A DNA stretch of 35,475 nucleotides from an uncultured Bacteroides sp. (GTDB taxonomy: Bacteria; Bacteroidota; Bacteroidia; Bacteroidales; Bacteroidaceae), in contig CABMPP010000036.1 in assembly GCA_902388495.1 (NCBI GenBank), positions 1 to 35,475 of the forward strand, in the 5' to 3' direction. This document shows, piece by piece, positions 8,948 to 16,176 of this stretch (position 1 is the stretch's first letter; each line of letters starts with the position of its first letter). Both the position numbers and the translations under genes were made by a program. The notes beneath the pieces were generated by a model. It saw nothing but the letters and a program-made list of their open reading frames with translations. It was not told the DNA's origin and ran no database searches.

Positions 8948-10960
8948 ATGAAACTGAATAAACTAATATACTTGTGCGGTGCATTTGCACTTACCACATT
9001 ACTCGTATCTTGCGAAGACTTTTTAGATAGGGAACCCATTTCAGGTGTCACTCCTGAAGAGTATTATCAGACTGAAGACCAGATACAAGCAGCAGTCAAC
9101 AAACTTTATGAGATATTGCCCGGACACAGTGGCAGTTACGGGGTCTTTGGCCAAGATGGTGATACTGATAATCAGACCTATACAACTCCCAGCACACGTT
9201 TCTCGCAAGACTTATGGAAGGTGAGTATGACAGGCGGTTCTTGGGCATGGGAAAACGTACGCAACATTAACTACACACTTAGTACAGTGCTGGCTAATCA
9301 GGAAAAAGGATTGGTGACGGGAAATGAAACAAAAATAAACCATTACATCGGTGAACTTTACTTTTTGCGTGCATTTGCTTATTTCAAAATGCTGCGTGCT
9401 TTCGGTGATTTGCCTATTGTCAAAGAACCGCTGCCGGTGGACAAAGAACTTTTAGTGGATGCCAACAAACGTAGTCCACGCAACGAAGTGGCACGCTTCA
9501 TTTTAGAGGACCTTGATGAGGCTTTGGAAAACATGGCTGACGGACTCTTTGCTTATCGCAACCGCCTTTCGCCTGACGTGGTTACACTGTTCAAGTCGCG
9601 TGTGGCATTATTTGAAGCTGCTTGGCTGAAGAGTTTCAAAGGTACAGCATTCGTTCCCAACGGCGAAGGTTGGCCGGGTAAGCAGAAAGAATATAATGCT
9701 TCCTATGAATATCCTTCGGGAAGTATTGATAAGGAAATCACGTATTTTTATGATGTTGCTGCCAAGTGCTCTGAAGAAGTGGCTGAGAAGTACAAAAACA
9801 GTCTCACTATTAACACTGGTATTGTACCGCAAACAGAAAGCGATGTTAACCCCTATTTTTATATGTTTGGTGCGGTAGATATGAGTTCTTACCCTGATAT
9901 TTTGCTGTGGCGTCAATATGGTTTGGATCTTAAACTTACACATTATGTGGAGGTGAGTATTCAGCAAAGTAACGGTGATATAGGTGTTACGCGCAATTTT
10001 GTGGAAAGTTTCGTAATGGCGGACGGTAAACCGATTTATGCCTTACATGATGACTTTGAATATGATGATACCACCATCAAAGGTGTACGTACTAATGCCG
10101 ACCCCCGCCTGCACATCTTCTTGAAAGATCCGAAACAAAAGAATGCGTTTAAGAATATGGACGGTTCTGAGACACATGTAGTAGAAATAGAACCTTATCC
10201 GAACATTTTGACGTCTTCCAAAACTTATCCCACAGGGTATGCTTTGCGTAAAGGGGGAACATTCGACCGCAAGTTGTGTGAGAATGGTCTGAGTTATAAC
10301 GGTTGTATAGTATTCCGTGCTACAGAGGCACTGCTCAACTATATGGAGGCACAATATGAACTCACGGGCGATCTTCATTCCGGTCATATTCTGGAATATT
10401 GGAGAGCTGTACGTAAGGCTGCCGGTTTCCAGGGGAATGCTATTGACCCGCAAGTGACTATCAATGCCACTGTCATGTTTAATGAAAAAGGTGATTGGGG
10501 AAGCTATACCGGCGGTGTGCAACTGACTGATCCCGTGCTCTATAATATTCGTCGCGAACGCCGCTGCGAGTTTATCGGTGAAGACATGCGCCATATGGAC
10601 TTGGCTCGTTGGCGTTCTTACGATCAGTTGATGAGTGAGCCTGTGCATATTGAAGGTATTCATTTCTGGAGCACTCCGATGCAGGAATGGTATGATGCCA
10701 ACGACTTGAGATATGACGGTACTGCCGATGCTACCATTTCGAGTCCTGAACGTAGTGTATATATCCGTCCGCATGAAAAGAATCTTACTTCAGGTAATCC
10801 CTACAGGGATGGCTTAACCTGGCACATGGCGCACTACTTGGAACCGCTCCCCATTCGTCAGTTCCTTCTTACGGCCAATGACCATGCGTCGATAGAGTTG
10901 TCGCCTCTTTATCAGAATCCTTATTGGCCTGCACAAGCTGACATGCCGGCTGAGAAATAA
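8948..10960 (+). CDS. SusD/RagB-family surface glycan-binding lipoprotein
   Basis: This 670-residue protein is the lid and binding partner of the SusC transporter on the cell surface. The lipoprotein signal ends in LLVSC with the lipidated cysteine at residue 22. The following EDFLDREP is acidic, as in surface-exported Bacteroides lipoproteins. The early motif FLDREPISGVTPEEYYQTEDQ, the central segment YFLRAFAYFKMLRAFGDLPI and the late RRERRCEFIGEDMRHMDLARW are hallmarks of SusD-like TPR folds. At 670 residues it is longer than the classical 550 but within the range of the family. A 256-base gap with strong hairpins separates it from the GH2 gene, so enzymes may be expressed at a lower level than SusCD. 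Confidence 0.96.
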   Translation: MKLNKLIYLCGAFALTTLLVSCEDFLDREPISGVTPEEYYQTEDQIQAAVNKLYEILPGHSGSYGVFGQDGDTDNQTYTTPSTRFSQDLWKVSMTGGSWAWENVRNINYTLSTVLANQEKGLVTGNETKINHYIGELYFLRAFAYFKMLRAFGDLPIVKEPLPVDKELLVDANKRSPRNEVARFILEDLDEALENMADGLFAYRNRLSPDVVTLFKSRVALFEAAWLKSFKGTAFVPNGEGWPGKQKEYNASYEYPSGSIDKEITYFYDVAAKCSEEVAEKYKNSLTINTGIVPQTESDVNPYFYMFGAVDMSSYPDILLWRQYGLDLKLTHYVEVSIQQSNGDIGVTRNFVESFVMADGKPIYALHDDFEYDDTTIKGVRTNADPRLHIFLKDPKQKNAFKNMDGSETHVVEIEPYPNILTSSKTYPTGYALRKGGTFDRKLCENGLSYNGCIVFRATEALLNYMEAQYELTGDLHSGHILEYWRAVRKAAGFQGNAIDPQVTINATVMFNEKGDWGSYTGGVQLTDPVLYNIRRERRCEFIGEDMRHMDLARWRSYDQLMSEPVHIEGIHFWSTPMQEWYDANDLRYDGTADATISSPERSVYIRPHEKNLTSGNPYRDGLTWHMAHYLEPLPIRQFLLTANDHASIELSPLYQNPYWPAQADMPAEK

Positions 10961-10976
10961 TATTCCACCATGCTTT

Positions 10977-11013
10977 TCCCCGGGCATTTGTCCGTCAAGA
11001 CATTTCCCGGGGA
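10977..11013 (+). promoter_or_regulatory. GC-capped hairpin just after susD
   Basis: CCCCGGG at 10978-10984 pairs with CCCGGGG at 11006-11012 (8 bp with the flanking T-A pair), loop about 21 bases. It starts 17 bases past the susD stop codon. Only AATTCTCTTG follows, so it is a weak terminator at best. A role in partial termination or in protecting the susCD mRNA from 3' decay is an inference. Confidence 0.5.
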
Positions 11014-11066
11014 TAATTCTCTTGAAAGAAAGAGACTAATCTTTAAATGCCGCACCTTCTTGTTTG

Positions 11067-11125
11067 TTCGGTACCGAGGAAGGCTATGTTCCTCGGTGCC
11101 GGAGGGGGTGTTCCTCGGTGCCGAA
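11067..11125 (+). repeat. Three-copy 15-bp repeat forming alternative hairpins
   Basis: Copy A, TTCGGTACCGAGGAA (11067-11081), is inverted with respect to copy B, TTCCTCGGTGCCGGA (11089-11103), and copy C, TTCCTCGGTGCCGAA (11111-11125). A can pair with B (about 13 of 15) or with C (14 of 15 plus one G-U), but not with both. The unit is GC-rich compared with the surrounding AT-rich DNA. It lies in the leader of the GH2 gene, about 90 bases before its start. Confidence 0.75.
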
Positions 11126-11216
11126 GAAAGGCCTCATTCAGAAGGTACTCTGGCAAGGAATGAACCATGTAACAATAGGTATGCTTAATATTAATAATTT
11201 GAAACAAAAAAACGAC

Positions 11217-13667
11217 ATGAATTTGAAAATAACCACGGCCTTGTGCCTGCTTTTGCTGTACCTCCCCGTTGGAGCACAGAAGAAGAATATAAATGCCGCC
11301 TGGGAGTTCCAACGACTGGACAAAATACAGTGGCAAGCCGACATCAAGAACCAAGGCTCTGACTGGAACTCGCAATATAATGTGGAACACGTCAGTCAGT
11401 CGGACAAAGGGTTGGCTGTGCCGTCTGATACATTGAAATATGAATTTGCGTTGCTTGCCGATGGGCAGTGGGAGCGTGTCAGCCTGCCCCATACTCCTTT
11501 TGTCGAACCGCTTGTCGTGTTGCATCAGTGGCAAGGCGTGTGCTATTATCGCAAGCAACTCCGTATCGATAAGCAGGATATCGACAAGCAGCTTTGGTTG
11601 GAATTTGAGGGAGCTATGCATCTGGCTGACGTGTGGGTGAATGGGCAACACTTGGTGCAACATTCCGGTGGTTATACCCCGTTTGTGATAGATGTCACCG
11701 GTCTGCTTTGTGCCGACCGTGCCAATGAGGTACTGGTACGCCTCGATAACCGTAACAATCCGCTTATCCCTCCCGGCAAACCTTTGGAGACGCTCGATTT
11801 CTGCTATTACGGAGGATTGTACCGGGATGTGAATCTCATTGTGAACGGGCCTGTATATATCACCCATCCTATCATGGCGGATGACGTGGCAGGCGGAGGT
11901 ATCTTCGTCACCTACCCTAAAGTGTCGGAACAAGAAGCTGAGGTGGATGTAAAAACGCAAGTAGCCAACAAGACCACCGCCCCCATGCGTCTTGCCATAC
12001 GCCAGACACTTTACGAATGGAGCAAGGAGAAAGGGTGCGGTAAGAAAGTGGCTTCTACAGAAGAAACGGTCAGTGTGTCAGCCGGTGCAACCTTGTATAA
12101 CACGCAGCAACTTACGGTAAATGCCCCCCGACTGTGGTATCCTGATTCCCCAACCCTTTATGTGCTTCGCACGGAGGTGCTGGACGGCAAAAAGCGGCTG
12201 GACAGCGAAGATACTCGTATTGGAATACGCCGCATCGAAATGACACGCGAGAAAGGATTCGTCATCAACGGTAAGCCGCTGAAACTGGAAGGCAGCAATC
12301 GCCATCAAGAATATCCATACGTAGGCAATGCTATTTCCGACCAGGCACAATACCGGGATATGTACCAGATTCGTAGCAACGGTTTCAATGTCGTGCGCCT
12401 GGGGCATTATCCGCAAGACCCGTCTGTGCTCGATGCTTGCGATGAACTGGGCTTGCTGGCTATCGAGCCGATTCCTGGCTGGCAATTCTTCAATAAGACG
12501 CAGAGTTTCATAGACCATACCTATAAGGATGTCCGCGACTTGGTGCGCCGCGACCGCAACCATCCCTCCATTATTATGTGGGAAACCACGTTGAATGAGT
12601 CACGACCGCCTAAGGAATGGAAGGACCAGGCTATCCGCACCGCTCATGAAGAGTATCCCGGCGACCAGTGCTATACGTCGGGAGATACCTATGGTTACGA
12701 TGGTTTTGATGTCTGTTATAATGACTGGGAAGAAGGCTTCAACCGCCCCAATAAGACTGCTAAACCCGGCTTTATCCGTGAGTATTACGATTATGAATTC
12801 GGTGGTCACTATAGCACCACCCGTGTGACTCGTGGAGATGGTGACCATGCTTTGATACAAAATGCATGGAATGCCCAATGGAGTCACAACCGCTATCGTG
12901 CCTATTACCCGTGGACCATGGGCGGAGCTGTATGGAGCATGCACGACTACAACCGAGGATGCTGTGACAATATTTGCTACAGTGGCTTGGCAGATGTGTT
13001 CCGTCTGCCCAAGTTCGGTTTGTTTTATTTCCGTACTCAAGTATCGGCTGGTAGCTATACACCGGCTGGACCTATGTCGTACGAAGTATTTGTCAATAGT
13101 CATTGGATGAAGGGGGCTTCGGACACCTTGCAGGTATATGGCAATGTAGATGAAGTGGAATTGTGGCTGAACGGACGCATGGTGGCACGCCAACGTCCCG
13201 ACTGCGGACCGACTACCGAAGCCTATGTGTCCCGTCCGGATGGCGGCAATGCCACGAACATCGATTGCCCTCCCTTTACCTTCTTTAATCTGAAGTGGGA
13301 ACAAGGCGAACTGAAAGCTGTAGGCTACAAGGACGGCAAGGCAGTAGCTGAACACGTGGTGCGCACCCCGGGCGATGTCGATGCCATGGACATTACCTAT
13401 TTTGAAAGTGGTGTACCTGCTTCGCGCCGTGACTTGCTCATTGTCTATGTCAACCTGAAAGATAGGCAAGGCACCGATTGCTTCGGAGAAAACAAGCGTG
13501 AAGTAGCGCTTGAAGTGCTGCAAGGTGGCGAACTGCATGGTCCGGCCAAGGTAAAAGTGGAAGCAGGTGTAGCCTCGTTCCTGGTAGAAACCACCGATTC
13601 TCTGACGCTTGTGCTGAGAGCCGTATCGGGGAACCTGGAGACCACCCGTAAACTGAAATTGAAATAA
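11217..13667 (+). CDS. Glycoside hydrolase family 2 enzyme (probable beta-galactosidase)
   Basis: This is an 816-residue secreted enzyme counting from ATG 11217. That start gives a clean signal peptide (MNLKITTALCLLLLYLPVGA, cleavage before QKK), while the upstream extension to 11064 runs through the hairpin repeats. There is no lipobox, so it should be soluble in the periplasm. The domains are a galactose-binding-like jelly roll at about 30-210, an immunoglobulin-like domain at about 220-335, and a TIM barrel from about 340 (GIRRIEMTREKGFVINGKPL). The acid/base is probably E461 in RNHPSIIMWETTLNES and the nucleophile E522 in GFIREYYDYE. A C-terminal beta-sandwich follows. The activity is a beta-exoglycosidase; galactosidase is suggested by the GH35 neighbour, but glucuronidase or mannosidase cannot be excluded. 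Its GC content is visibly higher than that of susC and susD. Confidence 0.88.
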   Translation: MNLKITTALCLLLLYLPVGAQKKNINAAWEFQRLDKIQWQADIKNQGSDWNSQYNVEHVSQSDKGLAVPSDTLKYEFALLADGQWERVSLPHTPFVEPLVVLHQWQGVCYYRKQLRIDKQDIDKQLWLEFEGAMHLADVWVNGQHLVQHSGGYTPFVIDVTGLLCADRANEVLVRLDNRNNPLIPPGKPLETLDFCYYGGLYRDVNLIVNGPVYITHPIMADDVAGGGIFVTYPKVSEQEAEVDVKTQVANKTTAPMRLAIRQTLYEWSKEKGCGKKVASTEETVSVSAGATLYNTQQLTVNAPRLWYPDSPTLYVLRTEVLDGKKRLDSEDTRIGIRRIEMTREKGFVINGKPLKLEGSNRHQEYPYVGNAISDQAQYRDMYQIRSNGFNVVRLGHYPQDPSVLDACDELGLLAIEPIPGWQFFNKTQSFIDHTYKDVRDLVRRDRNHPSIIMWETTLNESRPPKEWKDQAIRTAHEEYPGDQCYTSGDTYGYDGFDVCYNDWEEGFNRPNKTAKPGFIREYYDYEFGGHYSTTRVTRGDGDHALIQNAWNAQWSHNRYRAYYPWTMGGAVWSMHDYNRGCCDNICYSGLADVFRLPKFGLFYFRTQVSAGSYTPAGPMSYEVFVNSHWMKGASDTLQVYGNVDEVELWLNGRMVARQRPDCGPTTEAYVSRPDGGNATNIDCPPFTFFNLKWEQGELKAVGYKDGKAVAEHVVRTPGDVDAMDITYFESGVPASRRDLLIVYVNLKDRQGTDCFGENKREVALEVLQGGELHGPAKVKVEAGVASFLVETTDSLTLVLRAVSGNLETTRKLKLK

Positions 13668-13687
13668 ATCATTAAAACTATCACATT

Positions 13688-16024
13688 ATGAAATTATTGA
13701 AGTCCTGCATCTTTGGGCTGGCGGTTCTCTCTGTTGCCATGCTCATGGGGTGCTTCACATCCAGTAAACCGCAGAACTTTGAAATAGGAAACAAGACATT
13801 CCTGCTCGATGGGAAGCCTTTCCTTATCAAAGCTGCCGAAATGCACTATACCCGTATTCCGGCGGAGTATTGGGAACATCGCATCAGGATGTGCAAATCG
13901 CTGGGCATGAATACAATCTGCCTTTATGTGTTCTGGAATATTCATGAGCAGCGTCCCGGTGAGTTCGATTTCGAAGGACAAAACGACATCGCCGCCTTCT
14001 GCCGGTTGGCGCAGAAGCATGGCATGTACATCATGCTGCGTCCCGGTCCGTATGTCTGTGCCGAGTGGGAGATGGGTGGATTGCCCTGGTGGCTGCTGAA
14101 GAAGAAAGACATTCGGCTACGCACCAATAATGCCTATTTCCTGGAGCGGACTAAACTGTTCATGAACGAAATCGGGAAGCAACTGGCGGACATGCAGGTG
14201 AGCCGCGGAGGAAACATCATCATGGTGCAAGTAGAGAATGAATACGGCGGCTATGCTGTGGACAAGGAATACATCACGAACATTCGTGACTTGGTGAAAG
14301 AGGCAGGATTCACGGACGTTCCTCTATTCCAGTGCGACTGGAGTTCCACCTTTCAGTTGAACGGGTTGAACGACTTGCTTTGGACCATCAACTTCGGTAC
14401 TGGAGCCAATATTGACGCACAATTTAAAGCCTTGCGTGAAGCGCGTCCGGAAACTCCCTTGATGTGCAGCGAGTTTTGGAGTGGATGGTTCGACCATTGG
14501 GGACGGAAACATGAAACGCGTGATGCCGAAACAATGGTGTCCGGTATTCGAGACATGCTAGACCGCAACATCTCCTTCTCTCTATATATGACTCACGGAG
14601 GTACTACTTTCGGTCATTGGGGAGGCGCCAACTGCCCTCCATATTCTGCCATGTGCAGCTCTTATGACTATGATGCACCAATAAGTGAAGCCGGTTGGGC
14701 TACTCCAAAGTATTACAAACTTCGTGAACTGCTGATGCAATATGCCGATTCCGGGCAGGTGATACCCGATGTTCCGCAAGCTAATCCACTGATTGAGATA
14801 TCTGCTATCCGTTTTGAAGAGACAGCTCCCTTGTTTAAGAATCTGCCGAAAGCCCAAAAAACGGAAACGGTGAAACCTATGGAGGATTTCGAACAGGGCT
14901 GGGGAACTATCTTATATCGTACCACATTGCCCGAGGTAAAGGAAGGAACGGTTCTGCTGATAGATGAAGTGCACGATTGGGCGCAGGTGTATATAGACGG
15001 GCAATTGCTGGGATACCTGGACCGTCGTCGGGGTGAAAGCAGTTTGATGCTGCCGCAACTGGAAGCGGGCACGCAACTGGATATTCTGGTAGAAGCCATG
15101 GGACGTGTCAACTTCGATTATGCCATCCACGACCGAAAAGGTATCACGGAAAAAGTGGAATTGCTGACCGAAAATAGCCGCAAAGAGCTGAAGGGCTGGC
15201 AGGTGTACAGTTTCCCGACTGATGCTGCGTTTGCTTCACGGAAAGATTTTCAGAAAGGCGACAGGACAGAAGGACCTGCCTACTATCGTGCGTCGTTCGA
15301 ACTGGAAGAAACCGGTGATGTATTTCTGGATATGAAAACTTGGGGAAAAGGTATGGTATGGGTTAATGGAAAAGCGATTGGGCGTTTTTGGAAGATCGGT
15401 CCTCAGCAGACACTGTACATGCCGGGATGCTGGTTGAAGAAAGGCAAGAATGAAATTGTGGTTCTTGACCTTTTAGGACCGGACAGCGCAGTTATTGTTG
15501 GTTTGAAGCAGCCTATATTGGATATGCTTCGTTTGGAAGAGCCGCTCACTCACCGTAATGAAGGGGAAGTCTTGAATTTGAATGGTGAGGTACCGGTTAC
15601 TGTGGGAGAAATGGGAGTGCCCAACGGCTGGCAGGAAGTAAAGTTCAATCGTCCGGTAAGCGGTCGTTATTTCTGTCTGGAGGCGTTGGATGCACAAGAT
15701 GGGAAAGATAATGCCTCTATTGCAGAACTTTATCTGTTGGGCAGTGATGGAAGAACACTCTCTCGCCAGAACTGGCAGGTGGTTTATGCTGATAGCGAGA
15801 GTACGGACTGGGGGAATTTTACTGCTGATAAAGTCTACGATTTGCAGGAATCTACCTACTGGAGTACGGCTTACGGAGTTGCTTATCCGCATTCTTTGGT
15901 AATCGACTTAAAAGAGGAATGTACTATTAGTGGGTTCCGTTATCTGCCGCGGGCAGAAGAAAATGCTCCGGGAGCAATCAAAACGTATAAGATTTATATA
16001 AAAGATAAACCATTTATAAAATAA
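13688..16024 (+). CDS. Glycoside hydrolase family 35 beta-galactosidase, lipoprotein
   Basis: This 778-residue exo-beta-galactosidase starts 20 bases after the GH2 stop codon. The signal ends in AMLMGC with the lipidated cysteine at residue 22; the next residues FTSSKP are not acidic, which suggests retention on the periplasmic side. The TIM barrel begins at about 35 with the GH35 hallmarks AAEMHYTRIPAEYWEHRI and RPGPYVCAEWEMGGLPWWL. The acid/base is E185 in QVENEYGGY and the nucleophile E262 in MCSEFWSGWFDHWG. Beta-sandwich domains follow, and the last 150 residues resemble an F5/8 type C or CBM32-like carbohydrate-binding module. All key catalytic residues are present. The likely role is removal of terminal beta-linked galactose from imported oligosaccharides. 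Confidence 0.95.
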   Translation: MKLLKSCIFGLAVLSVAMLMGCFTSSKPQNFEIGNKTFLLDGKPFLIKAAEMHYTRIPAEYWEHRIRMCKSLGMNTICLYVFWNIHEQRPGEFDFEGQNDIAAFCRLAQKHGMYIMLRPGPYVCAEWEMGGLPWWLLKKKDIRLRTNNAYFLERTKLFMNEIGKQLADMQVSRGGNIIMVQVENEYGGYAVDKEYITNIRDLVKEAGFTDVPLFQCDWSSTFQLNGLNDLLWTINFGTGANIDAQFKALREARPETPLMCSEFWSGWFDHWGRKHETRDAETMVSGIRDMLDRNISFSLYMTHGGTTFGHWGGANCPPYSAMCSSYDYDAPISEAGWATPKYYKLRELLMQYADSGQVIPDVPQANPLIEISAIRFEETAPLFKNLPKAQKTETVKPMEDFEQGWGTILYRTTLPEVKEGTVLLIDEVHDWAQVYIDGQLLGYLDRRRGESSLMLPQLEAGTQLDILVEAMGRVNFDYAIHDRKGITEKVELLTENSRKELKGWQVYSFPTDAAFASRKDFQKGDRTEGPAYYRASFELEETGDVFLDMKTWGKGMVWVNGKAIGRFWKIGPQQTLYMPGCWLKKGKNEIVVLDLLGPDSAVIVGLKQPILDMLRLEEPLTHRNEGEVLNLNGEVPVTVGEMGVPNGWQEVKFNRPVSGRYFCLEALDAQDGKDNASIAELYLLGSDGRTLSRQNWQVVYADSESTDWGNFTADKVYDLQESTYWSTAYGVAYPHSLVIDLKEECTISGFRYLPRAEENAPGAIKTYKIYIKDKPFIK

Positions 16025-16115
16025 GAACAACACAATTCATCTACCTTAAAAAATATAATCTAAAAATCTATTTAATTCTCACTTAATGTTATCTATTGAT
16101 CTTTGGAAAAACGGT

Positions 16116-16144
16116 GTTTTACGAGCTAAAGCAGCTCGTAAAAC
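16116..16144 (+). promoter_or_regulatory. Perfect 12-bp hairpin between the GH35 and GH109 genes
   Basis: GTTTTACGAGCT (16116-16127) pairs perfectly with AGCTCGTAAAAC (16133-16144) around the loop AAAGC. A weak TTTAATACTTTAAT follows, not a continuous T run. It lies 33 bases before the GH109 start in a 152-base AT-rich gap. It could end part of the upstream transcript or stabilise the GH109 message. Confidence 0.65.
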
Positions 16145-16176
16145 TTTAATACTTTAATAATATATATTGTAACAAT

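Noticed and set aside
11067..11125. CRISPR-like array
   Set aside because: Only three 15-bp units, one of them inverted, with spacers of 7 bases; no cas genes.
10970..11188. Possible 72-residue small protein between susD and GH2
   Set aside because: The frame lies across both hairpin groups, and its composition reflects the repeats; no start context or similarity.
11043..11960. A 305-codon minus-strand frame across the susD-GH2 gap
   Set aside because: It spans the hairpin repeats and the GH2 signal peptide region in antisense; no promoter or family evidence.
12600..13538. A 312-codon minus-strand frame inside the GH2 gene
   Set aside because: Fully antisense to the conserved GH2 barrel; its product has no motif.
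16116..16144. Insertion-sequence remnant between GH35 and GH109
   Set aside because: Only one short hairpin is present, with no terminal inverted repeats, target duplication or transposase fragment.
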